Shown here piece by piece: positions 33,067-43,567 of a DNA stretch of 64,000 nt (the stretch's first letter is position 1; every line of letters begins with the position of its first letter). This DNA is from an uncultured Alistipes sp. (GTDB lineage Bacteria; Bacteroidota; Bacteroidia; Bacteroidales; Rikenellaceae): positions 1-64,000 of the forward strand of contig CAAGLB010000163.1 in the NCBI GenBank assembly GCA_900770635.1, in the 5' to 3' direction. The notes below the pieces were generated by a model that ran no database searches, was not told the origin of the DNA, and saw only the letters and a list, made by a program, of their open reading frames with translations. Both the position numbers and the translations under genes were made by a program.

Positions 33067-34512
33067 ATGGAAAAGGATACAAAAAATATATTGCAAGAGC
33101 TCGAAACGAGCGATTATAAGTATGGCTTCGTGTCGGACATCGACACCGAAACCATCGGTCGTGGCCTCTCGGAGGATGTTGTGCGACTGATATCTGAGAA
33201 GAAGGGCGAGCCCGAGTGGATGCTCGAGCGCCGCTTGAAGGCCTATCGTCATTGGCTAACATTGGAGCACCCCAACTGGGCACACCTCGACATCCCCGAG
33301 ATCGACTTCCAGGATGTAATCTACTACGCTGCACCCAAGCAGAAGCCTAAGCTTAACTCTATGGACGAGGTAGATCCCGAGCTTAAAAAGACCTTCGACA
33401 AGCTCGGCATTCCTCTCGAGGAGCAGATGGCCTTGGCGGGTGTTGCTGTCGATGCTGTGTTGGACTCGGTGTCGGTGAAGACCACGTTCCGTGATACGCT
33501 TGCCGAGAAGGGCATCATCTTCTGCTCTATTTCGGAGGCCATCAAGGAGCACCCCGAGCTAATAAAGAAGTATCTCGGCTCGGTAGTGCCATATACCGAT
33601 AACTTCTACGCTGCGCTCAACGCCGCAGTATTCTCTGATGGCTCGTTCTGCTACATCCCTAAGGGTGTGCGCTGCCCTATGGAGCTATCTACCTACTTCC
33701 GCATCAATGCCGAGGGTACTGGTCAGTTCGAGCGCACGCTCATCGTTGCCGACGAGGGCTCGTATGTGAGCTACCTCGAGGGTTGTACTGCGCCACGCCG
33801 TGACGAGAACCAGCTCCATGCTGCCGTTGTTGAGATTGTTGTGGAGAAGGATGCCGATGTCAAGTACTCTACGGTGCAGAACTGGTATCCTGGCGACAAG
33901 GAGGGCAAGGGCGGCATCTATAACTTCGTTACCAAGCGAGGCATCTGCCGTGAGGGTGCTCACCTGTCGTGGACCCAGGTCGAGACGGGCTCGGCTATCA
34001 CATGGAAATACCCAAGCTGTGTGCTTCAGGGCGATAACTCGTCGGGCGAGTTCTACTCTGTGGCTATGACCAACAACTTCCAGCAGGCCGATACGGGTAC
34101 TAAGATGATTCACCTCGGCCGCAATACCCGCTCACGTATAGTCTCTAAGGGTATCTCGGCAGGTCGCTCACAGAATGCCTATCGTGGCTTGGTGCGTGTG
34201 GCTAAAGGTGCGGATAATGCCCGCAACTACTCGCAGTGCGACTCGCTGCTTATTGGCGATAAGTGTGGCGCACATACCTTCCCCGTTGTCGATTGCTACA
34301 ACCCTTCGGCGGTGTTGGAGCACGAGGCAACAACCTCGAAAATCTCGGAGGAGCAGCTCTTCTACTGCAACCAGCGAGGCTTGTCTACGGAGGATGCTGT
34401 GGGCTTGATTGTCAATGGCTATGCCCGTGAGGTGTTGCAGCAGCTGCCTATGGAGTTTGCTGTCGAGGCCCAGAAGCTGCTCGCCATAAGCCTTGAGGGC
34501 TCGGTGGGATAG
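33067..34512 (+). CDS. sufB: Fe-S cluster assembly protein SufB
   Basis: A 481-residue SufB from ATG 33067 ([20 protein letters not shown]); a longer frame from 32968 would start upstream of the promoter. Typical segments are [60 protein letters not shown] and the C-terminal [20 protein letters not shown]. It forms the scaffold with SufC and SufD, on which clusters are built. First gene of sufBCDS. Confidence 0.96.
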   Translation: MEKDTKNILQELETSDYKYGFVSDIDTETIGRGLSEDVVRLISEKKGEPEWMLERRLKAYRHWLTLEHPNWAHLDIPEIDFQDVIYYAAPKQKPKLNSMDEVDPELKKTFDKLGIPLEEQMALAGVAVDAVLDSVSVKTTFRDTLAEKGIIFCSISEAIKEHPELIKKYLGSVVPYTDNFYAALNAAVFSDGSFCYIPKGVRCPMELSTYFRINAEGTGQFERTLIVADEGSYVSYLEGCTAPRRDENQLHAAVVEIVVEKDADVKYSTVQNWYPGDKEGKGGIYNFVTKRGICREGAHLSWTQVETGSAITWKYPSCVLQGDNSSGEFYSVAMTNNFQQADTGTKMIHLGRNTRSRIVSKGISAGRSQNAYRGLVRVAKGADNARNYSQCDSLLIGDKCGAHTFPVVDCYNPSAVLEHEATTSKISEEQLFYCNQRGLSTEDAVGLIVNGYAREVLQQLPMEFAVEAQKLLAISLEGSVG

Positions 34513-34515
34513 TGA

Positions 34516-34665
34516 CGAGGTGAAAAGTGAAAGATGAAAGGTGAAAGGTGAGGTGTAGTGAAATTAGGGAAATTAGCGAAGATAGAGAATTTAGTGATTG
34601 ACTTCCCTTAAATTCCTTAAACTCCTTAAACTCCCTAAACACAGTCCCCACCAAACAATTTAAAA
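34516..34665. repeat. GTGAAAAG and TTAGGGA-type spacer repeats between sufB and sufC
   Basis: GTGAAAAGTGAAAGATGAAA units (34520-34555) are followed by a TTAGGGAAATTAGCGA segment and a CCTTAAATTCCTTAAACTCC segment of 9-nt period that can pair with it. This splits the suf operon by 173 bp. Confidence 0.75.
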
Positions 34666-34685
34666 AAAACGAAAAACAAAATATT

Positions 34686-35441
<756 letters not shown>

Positions 35442-35443
35442 CG

Positions 35444-36238
35444 ATGAGCTGTTTGGATAATAATGCTAAGCCTATTGCTACCTCGGGACGTGTAGGCTCG
35501 GGCCGCTGGTATGCCGACGGGGTGTCTGCACTCGACATTGTTGTCGAGGCGGGTGCTAAGTGCGAGCTTGTGGTTAGGGATGGCGCTCAGGCTTCGGACA
35601 TAAACATCGACGTGGAGCGTGGCGCCGAGCTACGTGTTGTCCACGCTGTTAACGAGCACTCTGCCACCGACATCGCTGTTGCCTTGGCTGAGGATGCCGA
35701 GTGCCATATTACCCAGGTTGTTGTGTCGTCGTCTGACGTGCGTGTTGTTGCCAGCCTCATGGAGCGTGGCGCACGCTTCGAGCTCGATGGCGCTTTTGTT
35801 CTCGTTGGCGAGGAGCAGGGTAGTGTGTCGGTCGATGTCAACCACATATCTTCCGACTGCTCGTCCCGCACATCGTATAAGGGTGTTGCCTCGGGCAAGG
35901 CTCATGGCAGCTTCTCGGGCTTGGTCTATGTAGCCCCCGATGCCCAGCATACCGACTCGCAGCAGTCGAGCCGCAACATAACCATTGGCGAGGCACATAT
36001 CGAAACCTTGCCTCAGTTGGAGATTTATGCCGACGATGTCAAGTGTAGCCATGGTGCTACCGTTGGCCAGATGGATGCCGATGCCATCCTCTATATGCGT
36101 CAGCGAGGCTTGTCGCTTTCGGATGCTAAGCGCTTGCAGATCGAGGGCTTTGTTGCCGATGTTGTCATGCACTCGGCCTTGGAGGGTTGCAACGACGAGC
36201 TTATGGCTTTGCTCGAAACAAAACTTGAACTGTTGTAG
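35444..36238 (+). CDS. sufD: Fe-S cluster assembly protein SufD, short form
   Basis: A 264-residue SufD-type protein. The beta-helix core (VVHAVNEHSATDIAVALAED, LVYVAPDAQHTDSQQSSRNI) and the C-terminal SufBD signature (VKCSHGATVGQMDADAILYMRQRGLS) are present. The N-terminal ~150 helical residues usual in SufD (about 420-450 aa) are absent. There is no room for them: the ATG is 2 bp after the sufC stop, and sufC is intact. So this looks like a genuinely short SufD, not a frameshift. sufS follows after 2 bp. Confidence 0.88.
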   Translation: MSCLDNNAKPIATSGRVGSGRWYADGVSALDIVVEAGAKCELVVRDGAQASDINIDVERGAELRVVHAVNEHSATDIAVALAEDAECHITQVVVSSSDVRVVASLMERGARFELDGAFVLVGEEQGSVSVDVNHISSDCSSRTSYKGVASGKAHGSFSGLVYVAPDAQHTDSQQSSRNITIGEAHIETLPQLEIYADDVKCSHGATVGQMDADAILYMRQRGLSLSDAKRLQIEGFVADVVMHSALEGCNDELMALLETKLELL

Positions 36239-36240
36239 CG

Positions 36241-37458
36241 ATGTTTGATATTGGAAAGATACGTGCCGACTTCCCCATCTTGGAGCGTGAGGTCAACCGC
36301 CGCAAGCTCGTCTACTTCGACTCGGGAGCTACGGCGCAGAAGCCTCTGTCGGTTATCAACCTTACCGATAGGCTCTATCGTGAGTATAACGCCAACATCC
36401 ATCGTGGTGTCCACCACCTGTCGGGCCAGATGACCGATATGTACGAGGCTGCACGTGAGCGTGTCCGTGAGTTTATTGGCGCAGAACACCGTGAGGAGGT
36501 TATCTTCACTGCTGGCGCTACTGCCTCCATCAATCTTGTCGCCTATGCTTGGAGCGAGAGGTTCTTGCATGAGGGCGATAATGTTGTTGTCAGCGAGATG
36601 GAGCACCACTCCAACATCGTGCCTTGGCAGTTGGCGTGCCAGCGTCGTGGCGCTGAGTTGCGTGTGTTGCCCTTCGACGATGAGGGTTATTTGCGTGTTG
36701 ATATGCTCGATAGCCTCATAGATGAGCGCACTAAGCTCGTTGCCGTTACCGAGGCGTCGAACACCCTCGGCACATGCCCCAACCTCGAGCCTATCATCGC
36801 AAAGGCTCATAGCGTAGGTGCTCATGTTATGGTCGATGGCTGCCAGGGAGTAGTGCATGGTGGTGGCCGTGTTGCCGCGCGTGGCTACGACTTCTACGCC
36901 TTCTCGGGACATAAGCTCTATGGCCCTACGGGCATCGGCGTGTTGTATGGCCGTCGTGAGCTCTTGGAGGCTATGCCACCGTTTATGGGTGGTGGCGACA
37001 TGGTCGATAAGGTGACCTTTGCTAAGACCACCTACGCACCGCTACCCTTAAAGTTCGAGGCGGGCACATCCAACTTCATCGGCGCTGTGGGCCTTGCCGA
37101 GGCTATCAGCTATGTCGAGAGCATTGGTGTTGATAATATCGAGAAGCACGAGCGCATGTTGCTCAGGGCAATGACCGAGCGCCTCAGCCGTATCGAGGGT
37201 TTGCGCATCTACGGCACAACCGACGATAAGTGCCCCATCGTGTCGTTTAGCATTGAGGGCACTCACCCCTACGATGTGGGCATGATCCTCGACAAGTTAG
37301 GTGTGGCAATCCGCACAGGCCACCATTGTGCCGAGCCTGTGATGACTCACTTTGGCGTGTCGGGCATGTGTCGTGCCTCTATCGGCATGTACAACACCTT
37401 GGAGGAGGTCGAGCTGTTGGCCCAGGGCATCGAGCGTGCTGTGGCCATGCTTCGATAG
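36241..37458 (+). CDS. sufS: Cysteine desulfurase SufS
   Basis: A 405-residue PLP enzyme of the SufS/CsdA group. Starts FDIGKIRADFPILEREVN; ATASINLVAY, EMEHHSNIVPWQ and VDGCQGVVHGG precede the PLP lysine in FYAFSGHKLYGPTGIG. The catalytic Cys lies in RTGHHCAEPVMTHFG near the C-terminus. It takes sulfur from cysteine for SufBCD. No SufE or SufU gene is in this operon. Confidence 0.96.
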   Translation: MFDIGKIRADFPILEREVNRRKLVYFDSGATAQKPLSVINLTDRLYREYNANIHRGVHHLSGQMTDMYEAARERVREFIGAEHREEVIFTAGATASINLVAYAWSERFLHEGDNVVVSEMEHHSNIVPWQLACQRRGAELRVLPFDDEGYLRVDMLDSLIDERTKLVAVTEASNTLGTCPNLEPIIAKAHSVGAHVMVDGCQGVVHGGGRVAARGYDFYAFSGHKLYGPTGIGVLYGRRELLEAMPPFMGGGDMVDKVTFAKTTYAPLPLKFEAGTSNFIGAVGLAEAISYVESIGVDNIEKHERMLLRAMTERLSRIEGLRIYGTTDDKCPIVSFSIEGTHPYDVGMILDKLGVAIRTGHHCAEPVMTHFGVSGMCRASIGMYNTLEEVELLAQGIERAVAMLR

Positions 37459-37483
37459 TAACTAACGTATAATATAAATAGGT

Positions 37484-38164
37484 ATGTTTATCGTACTTGA
37501 AGGACTCGATGGTGCAGGTAAGTCGACGCAGATTGCCAAGCTCAAGGCCATGTTTTTGGAGCGTGGCATCGAGTCGGAGTATCTCCATTTTCCACGTTTC
37601 GACGCCCCTGTCTATGGCGACCTCATAGCCCGTTTCTTGCGTGGCGACCTTGGCTCAGTCGAGCAGGTTAACCCCTATCTTGTTGCTCTGCTCTATGCTG
37701 GCGATAGGGCCGACTGTGCAGCCACCATACGTCGCTGGATTGCCGATGGCAAGGTTGTCATCGTCGATAGATATGTCTATTCCAACATAGGCTACCAGTG
37801 CGCCAAGATTCAGAATGATGATGAGCGTAAGGCTCTGCGTGAGTGGATATTGCATACTGAGTTCGAGGAGTTCGATATCCCTCGCCCCGATGTGTCGTTG
37901 TTCCTCGATGTCCCCTTCTCGTTCACCGAGCGTAAACTATCAGAGGTGCGTGAAGGTGACGACCGTAGTTATTTGCAGGGTGGTAAGGATATCCACGAGG
38001 CGTCGCTCGACTTGCAGCGCCGTGTGCGTCAGGTCTATTTGGAGTCGGCCGCTGCGGGCGATGACCTACACGTTGTCGACTGCTCGGCTGATGATGGCGC
38101 AATGGCCTCTCCCGACCAGATTTTCGAGCGTATCATGGCGCAGCTAAGCCCCATCCTAAAGTAG
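37484..38164 (+). CDS. tmk: Thymidylate kinase
   Basis: A dTMP kinase of 226 residues: P-loop EGLDGAGKST at residues 6-15, the DRY segment VIVDRYVYSNIGYQ and a lid with GDDRSYLQGGKDIHE. It makes dTDP for DNA synthesis. It starts 25 bp after sufS and is followed 8 bp later by a membrane protein gene, so it may share the suf transcript. At 226 residues it is a little longer than most bacterial Tmk. Confidence 0.94.
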   Translation: MFIVLEGLDGAGKSTQIAKLKAMFLERGIESEYLHFPRFDAPVYGDLIARFLRGDLGSVEQVNPYLVALLYAGDRADCAATIRRWIADGKVVIVDRYVYSNIGYQCAKIQNDDERKALREWILHTEFEEFDIPRPDVSLFLDVPFSFTERKLSEVREGDDRSYLQGGKDIHEASLDLQRRVRQVYLESAAAGDDLHVVDCSADDGAMASPDQIFERIMAQLSPILK

Positions 38165-38172
38165 ATGGCAAC

Positions 38173-39231
38173 GTGAACAAGGAGCGAATCATAGATATTT
38201 GTCGCACGGTGCTTGGTGGCGTTTTTAGCTTTTCGGGCATCGTCAAGTGTGTCGATCCTGTTGGCACGCAGGTCTTTGTCGAGAAATACTTGGCTACCTA
38301 CTCGCTCGATGCGCTACTTCCTATGGCGCTGCCTATCGCTGTTGCCCTCTCTGTCGTCGAGTTCACCCTCGGAGGGCTGCTGCTTGAAGGTCGTGCTAAT
38401 CGCCTTGTTGCAACGCTCGCTACGGCGTTCATGGCCGTGTTTACTATTGTTACGCTCCTCAATGCTACGGTGTTGCCCATCGGCGACTGTGGCTGCTTTG
38501 GCGATGCTCTGCGCCTTACCCCTGTGCAGACGCTCATCAAAAATTGTTTGCTCCTCCCTATGGCCGTGCTCATGTTTGTGGGTGCTAAGCGTGGGGGCAT
38601 CAACTACTTATCCCTATTTTGCGGCGTTGCCATCTCGCTCGGCGTTAGCCTCTATGCGCTGCGCCATCAGCCTATCATCGACTTTATGCCCTACGACACC
38701 TATACTGACCTGCGTAGTGGCGTTGTGGAGCAGCGTGCTAAGCTCGAAGAGTCCGCTACTAATGTCCTGATATTTAGAGATAAATCCAGTGGCGAGGAGA
38801 TGGAGTTCGCTGCCACTGATGTCGATTGCTGGTCGAACCCCGATATAGAGTATGTCGACTCACGCCGTGTTGTTTTGGACGATGCCTCGTTGCCTCTTGC
38901 CGAGCTTGTTGTTGCTAATGCCGATGGTGATGATGTTACCATCGAGCTTCTCGAACGCCAGGGACGTGTGGCGTGGATAACAATCTACGATTCTAAGGCT
39001 TTTGAGCGCCATCTATCTGCTATACAGACGTTTATTGCATCGCATGACTACGATAGTTGTGTTGTTCTCACGTCGCTTGGTGCTGAGCGTGTGTCAGAGG
39101 CTCTTGGTGTCGAGTGCTACGCTGTCGATGCCATGACTTTGCGCACCATCAACCGCTCGAAGGTAGGCCTCATGCTCCTCGACGACGGCATCATCGCCGC
39201 CAAGTCCGACATCAGAGATATTTTCAATTAG
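38173..39231 (+). CDS. MauE/DoxX-family membrane protein with C-terminal soluble domain
   Basis: A 352-residue protein from GTG 38173. Residues 1-160 hold about four transmembrane helices typical of DoxX/MauE proteins (VLGGVFSFSGIVKCVDPVGT) with the Cys pair segment LPIGDCGCFGDALRLTP, a hallmark of the MauE subgroup linked to thiol redox. The C-terminal ~190 residues are soluble and probably periplasmic, with thioredoxin-like strand patterns (AWITIYDSKAFERHLSAIQT) but no CxxC. Bacteroidales homologues are common; function is unknown. Confidence 0.8.
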   Translation: MNKERIIDICRTVLGGVFSFSGIVKCVDPVGTQVFVEKYLATYSLDALLPMALPIAVALSVVEFTLGGLLLEGRANRLVATLATAFMAVFTIVTLLNATVLPIGDCGCFGDALRLTPVQTLIKNCLLLPMAVLMFVGAKRGGINYLSLFCGVAISLGVSLYALRHQPIIDFMPYDTYTDLRSGVVEQRAKLEESATNVLIFRDKSSGEEMEFAATDVDCWSNPDIEYVDSRRVVLDDASLPLAELVVANADGDDVTIELLERQGRVAWITIYDSKAFERHLSAIQTFIASHDYDSCVVLTSLGAERVSEALGVECYAVDAMTLRTINRSKVGLMLLDDGIIAAKSDIRDIFN

Positions 39232-39290
39232 TAATTAGTGATGAGTAATTAGTAATGAGTAATGCCTATGCGTTACTCGTTACTTGTTAC
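39232..39290. repeat. TAATTAGTAATGAG inverted spacer repeat
   Basis: TAGTAATTAGTGATGAGTAA and further TAATGAG units are followed by GTTACTCGTTACTTGTTACT, an inverted array between convergent genes. It may act as a terminator-like structure. Confidence 0.65.
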
Positions 39291-40546
39291 TCCCTCCTCA
39301 TTCCCTCGCCCACGATATAGCGATACTCGGCTACGGCCATGTGGTGGTCGTAGTGCGCCGAGAGCATGTTGCGGTAGGCTTCGAGCCAGCTTATCTGCGC
39401 TTGTAGCACGTCGACAATCGTCGTCTGCCCCTCGTTGTAGGCGTAGGTGCTTATGTCGAGGTTCTCGTGGGCAATCCTCAGACTCTGGCGTGCCGAGGCC
39501 ACTCGCTGCTCGGTGCGCTCAATGTTTGTCCAGCTATCTTGCTCTATAAGGCGCAGATTATCAGCTATCTCCTCAACGCCCAACTCGCTGCTTAGCTGCG
39601 CACTCTTGGCCGCATTCACCGCCTGACGACGCTCGCCAAAGTGGTAGATGAGTGTCGAGAAGTTGAGCACTGCGCCACCACCTGCTTCTATCTTGCTTGC
39701 GGCGGTGTGGGGTAGTGTGGGCTGCAACGAGCCGTAGATGCTCAGGTCTATCTGTGGCAGAAATGGCGCTCGGGCAATCTTTATGTCGGCATGCGCCTGC
39801 TGTGCACGTAGCTGCGCTGTGCGGTATTCGGGGTGCGACCATAGCATCGTGTCTATGTCGGTGCGTTGTGGCTTTGTGGTCGGGCTTAGTATTGTTTCGG
39901 CGAGTGTTGCCGATGCTGATATGTTACTGCTATACAATGAGTTGAAGCTGTGTAGCGCTATCTCGTACGCCTCCTCGGCCTCAGACAGCTCATACCTCGC
40001 AGCGCTCAGCCGTGACTCTATCTGCAACAGGTCGCCCTTTGCCGAGTAGCCCTCCTCGTAGCGATACTTAATGACGCTCCTCAGTGACTCGATTATGGCT
40101 ACATACTCCTCCATCGACTTGCGATACTCCTCGGCGTGCGACAACCGCCAATATGCCTGCTCGGCACTTAGCCTCACCCCACGACACACCATCTCGTGTT
40201 GTAGGATGCTTATCTCGTGTTCGAGTTCGGCACGCCTTGCCGATGCCGAGATCTTGCCACCACGATATATGCTCTGCTCGATGTCGGCACTCGTCGACCA
40301 GCTCCACCTGCGACCATCTATGTTGCGTGCGAAGTCCACCACCGCCTGTCGCCCCATGCTTAGCGTGGGGAGGTGTCCTCTCCTTGCTCGTTGCCACTCT
40401 GCCTCTGTGCGCTCGATGCTTAGTGTCGACTGTTGAAGCGCTATGTTGTAGTCCTCGACCATCGTGCAGTAGTCGTCGAGGGTTATCTGTGCATGTGCCA
40501 GGGTGTGGCCCAGCGTGAGGAGTATTGTGAGTAATGTTTTGCGCAT
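39287..40546 (-). CDS. TolC-family outer membrane efflux protein
   Basis: A 419-residue protein from ATG 40546 with signal peptide MRKTLLTILLTLGHTLAHAQ. Two long helical repeats (about 40-215 and 230-410) carry OEP-type patterns such as RRAELEHEISILQHEMVCRG and SELGVEEIADNLRLIEQDSW. It forms the outer membrane channel for the RND pump encoded upstream; four bases separate it from the RND gene. Last gene of the operon. Confidence 0.88.
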   Translation of the reverse strand: MRKTLLTILLTLGHTLAHAQITLDDYCTMVEDYNIALQQSTLSIERTEAEWQRARRGHLPTLSMGRQAVVDFARNIDGRRWSWSTSADIEQSIYRGGKISASARRAELEHEISILQHEMVCRGVRLSAEQAYWRLSHAEEYRKSMEEYVAIIESLRSVIKYRYEEGYSAKGDLLQIESRLSAARYELSEAEEAYEIALHSFNSLYSSNISASATLAETILSPTTKPQRTDIDTMLWSHPEYRTAQLRAQQAHADIKIARAPFLPQIDLSIYGSLQPTLPHTAASKIEAGGGAVLNFSTLIYHFGERRQAVNAAKSAQLSSELGVEEIADNLRLIEQDSWTNIERTEQRVASARQSLRIAHENLDISTYAYNEGQTTIVDVLQAQISWLEAYRNMLSAHYDHHMAVAEYRYIVGEGMRRE

Positions 40547-40550
40547 AGCT

Positions 40551-43500
40551 CTATCGATAAAATAGTGTATATACTGCGGGCAGCACCACCACAACGAGCA
40601 GTGTCGCCACCACTAATCCGCCCATTATTGTCGCTGCCATCGAGCCAAACATGGCGTCAGAGAGCAGTGGTATGAGCGCCAATACTGTTGTTCCCGAGGC
40701 TGTTATCACAGGCACTAATCTGTCGGCCGCAGCCCTTGTTGCCGCCCTCGTGGGTGTGTATCCCTCGTTGCGTAGCTCGCCTATGCGTAGCAGCAGCACC
40801 ACGCCACTTTTGACGTGCATGCCCACCAAGCCGAGGAGGCCGAGTAGCGAGAAGAAGTCGAACATCTTGCCGCCGAGCACCAAGCCCACTACCACGCCGA
40901 TGAATATCAGAGGTATTGTCGCAACGATGATTAGCATGTCACGATAGTTTTTAAAGAGCACCACCAGCAACACCACGATGAGCACGAGCGCCAGGGGTAG
41001 GCGTGAGGCCAATGCATTGTTCGATTCGGCCCGACTCTCCTGCTCGCCAAATATCTCCATGCGGTAGCCGTCGGGTAGCTCTATGTGTGTGGCTATCTGT
41101 GTGTTAAGCTCGTTGAAAAGCTCTATTGTGTTGACTCCCATCTTAGCGTCACACTGCGCCTTCATCACACGGCGTGAGTCTATGTGCTTGATTTGTGGTG
41201 TGCCATACTCGAAGCCGAAGCCTGCTGCCGCCTGCTCCATGCTGTATGCCCGCCCCTTGGTCGAGAATATGGGCATTGTGCTTAGTGCCCCGAGCGAGTG
41301 TTGCGCCATGAGGTCGGTGCCGAGTAGTATGTCGAGCTCCCTGTCGCCCTCACGTATGCTGCCTACCACCACACCCTCTGTTGCCATCTCCACACCCTCG
41401 GCCATCGATAGCCTATCTACGCCTATGCGCTGACCTTTGAGCTCGGAGTAGCGTGGCGAGTATATTGGTACACGGTTGCCCCAGCTGTTGCGTATGTTCG
41501 TGGCATCGGGATGGCTCTGCATTATGCGCATGGCATCGTGTGCGAGCCTGCTCAGCGTCTCTATGTCGCTGCCTACGAAGCCAAACTCTATCGAAGCATC
41601 AGGCACGGGCGATAGCTTGAATTGTGACGAGCGTAGCCACACGTCGGGGAGAGTGCTGTCGGCCCACTCGTTGAACCTGCGCTCTACGCCCTCGACCTCT
41701 GCTGTCGAGTGTAGCTCTACGAGGATGTTGCCATAGTTGGCCATCGAGGCATAGCTACTGCTCGCTAAGTAGTAGCGTGGTGGTGTGCCTCCCGCCGTTG
41801 TCGACACCTGCTCTACCTCGGGTTGTGCCATCAGCCACTCTGTCATCATGGCGAGTCGTCGCTCTGTTGCCGCTATGTCGTAGCCCTCGGGGAGTATCAT
41901 GTCGGCACGAAACATCGGCTTCGAGAGCTTAGGAAAGAAGTTCTGGGGCATCCTGCCTATGGTTATCAGCGATAGGCCAAATAGCATGATGGTCACTGTC
42001 AACACTATCCATCGGTGACGTACGACCATCTCTATTATCGGCCTGAACCATGCCGAGCGCTCGTCGTCTGCTGCTTGATGCTGAGGACGAAGCATGCGTG
42101 TTGCCATCTCGGGTACTTGTGTTATAGCCAGCAACCAGCTCATCATCAACGATATGGCTATGACACTGAACAGCGGCTTTATTATCTCGGCTACGGACGA
42201 TGGCGACAGTTGTAGCGGCAGGAACGATATTATGGCGATGAGCGTGGCACACAGAAGCCCCATGCTCGGTGCAGTAGCTCCCTTGATTGCTGCTAAGCCT
42301 ATGGGCAGCCCACGCCTCGATAGCTGCGAGGTGTTGTCCACCACGACTATGGCATTGTCCACAAGCATGCCCATAGCTATGATGAACCCCGCTAACGATG
42401 TCCTGTTAAGGCTCTCGCCCAGCGCCAGCATGATGAGTAGGGTAGCGCCTATGCTTAGCAGCAGCGAGCTGCCCACGACGATGCCCGAGCGCCAACCCAT
42501 AGTGAGAATTATTAGCAGTATGACTATGGCCAACGACTCGGCAAGGTTTATCAGAAAGTCGTTTGTCGCCTCACGAGCTATCACATTCTCGGGATATATC
42601 GTCGCTATGCTCATGCCCGCAGGCAGCCTCTGCTCCATGTCGTGCAGTCTGCGCTCTATGATGTTGCCTATGGCCACCACATCCTCCTCGGGGTTGGTGG
42701 CTATGGCAATGCCTATCGCCCTGTTGCCGTTGTGGCGTGCTACGAAGCTCTCGGGAAGGTGATGTCGCCGCTCGATAGATGCTATGTCGCCTAAGCGATA
42801 CTGCTTGCCGTCGGTGGCCGTAAGTAGCTGATTGCGAATGTCGTCTATGGATAGGTAGGGGCTGCCCTCGCTTAGCTCGATGCTAATCTCATGGGCCGAG
42901 TAGTCGCCCAGCGCTATCGTGGCACTTGCGTTGTTTATAGCACGCTTTATCTCGCTTGGTCGTATGTCGAACGAGGCGAGTGTCGCTGGCGAGATTGTTA
43001 TCGCCACCTCGGCCCTCTGCTCGCCGCTGAGCACCACCTTGTCGACACCCTCTATGCGGTATATCTCGTTCTGAATGTCGATGGCTCTATCTCGCAGCTC
43101 GTCCCATGTGAACCCCTCTGAGGCTGTCAGTGCGTAGTAGATGCCATACACGTCGCCAAAGTTGTCGGCAACAGCTATCGTGCCAATATCGTGTGGCAGC
43201 TGTGGCCGTATGTTCTCTATCTTGGCACGTAGCTCGTCCCATATCTGTGGCACTTTGCGAGCCTTGGTCTTCGGTTCGAGCTTTACCATGAGGCGTGCAT
43301 AGCCAAAGTGTGCCTCCGAGGCTATCTCGTCGACAGAGCGCAACGTGCGCAGCTCACGCTCCAAGGGCTCAACCACAAGATGTTCGACAACCTCGGGCGT
43401 AGCCCCAGGGTAGGTGCATGTTACCACCGCACTCTTAATCGTGAATGTCGAGTCCTCACGCTTGCCAAGACTCAGAAACGAGTATATGCCGCCAATGATG

Positions 43501-43565
43501 ATTATGACCACCACGAGGCGTACTACGGCACGGTTGCCTATTGCGTATTTTGCTATGTTGAGCAT
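40551..43565 (-). CDS. RND efflux pump inner membrane transporter (AcrB/HAE1-like)
   Basis: A 1004-residue RND permease with twelve expected transmembrane helices and two large periplasmic loops. Helix 1 precedes SLGKREDSTFTIKSAVVTCT; the helix-4 proton relay segment is GMLVDNAIVVVDN; and the C-half has GLVGMHVKSGVVLL and SGTTVLALIPLLSDAMFGSM. It exports unknown compounds with the adaptor and TolC partner of the same operon. The DN variant of the classical DD pair occurs in many RND proteins, so it is not taken as a defect. Confidence 0.93.
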   Translation of the reverse strand: MLNIAKYAIGNRAVVRLVVVIIIIGGIYSFLSLGKREDSTFTIKSAVVTCTYPGATPEVVEHLVVEPLERELRTLRSVDEIASEAHFGYARLMVKLEPKTKARKVPQIWDELRAKIENIRPQLPHDIGTIAVADNFGDVYGIYYALTASEGFTWDELRDRAIDIQNEIYRIEGVDKVVLSGEQRAEVAITISPATLASFDIRPSEIKRAINNASATIALGDYSAHEISIELSEGSPYLSIDDIRNQLLTATDGKQYRLGDIASIERRHHLPESFVARHNGNRAIGIAIATNPEEDVVAIGNIIERRLHDMEQRLPAGMSIATIYPENVIAREATNDFLINLAESLAIVILLIILTMGWRSGIVVGSSLLLSIGATLLIMLALGESLNRTSLAGFIIAMGMLVDNAIVVVDNTSQLSRRGLPIGLAAIKGATAPSMGLLCATLIAIISFLPLQLSPSSVAEIIKPLFSVIAISLMMSWLLAITQVPEMATRMLRPQHQAADDERSAWFRPIIEMVVRHRWIVLTVTIMLFGLSLITIGRMPQNFFPKLSKPMFRADMILPEGYDIAATERRLAMMTEWLMAQPEVEQVSTTAGGTPPRYYLASSSYASMANYGNILVELHSTAEVEGVERRFNEWADSTLPDVWLRSSQFKLSPVPDASIEFGFVGSDIETLSRLAHDAMRIMQSHPDATNIRNSWGNRVPIYSPRYSELKGQRIGVDRLSMAEGVEMATEGVVVGSIREGDRELDILLGTDLMAQHSLGALSTMPIFSTKGRAYSMEQAAAGFGFEYGTPQIKHIDSRRVMKAQCDAKMGVNTIELFNELNTQIATHIELPDGYRMEIFGEQESRAESNNALASRLPLALVLIVVLLVVLFKNYRDMLIIVATIPLIFIGVVVGLVLGGKMFDFFSLLGLLGLVGMHVKSGVVLLLRIGELRNEGYTPTRAATRAAADRLVPVITASGTTVLALIPLLSDAMFGSMAATIMGGLVVATLLVVVVLPAVYTLFYR

Positions 43566-43567
43566 TG

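Noticed and set aside
36100..36912. 270-residue minus-strand frame over sufD/sufS
   Set aside because: Antisense shadow; both plus-strand genes are well supported.
40551..43565. Inactive RND pump because the TM4 Asp pair is Asp-Asn
   Set aside because: DN at this position is common in functional RND families, so it is not evidence of loss.
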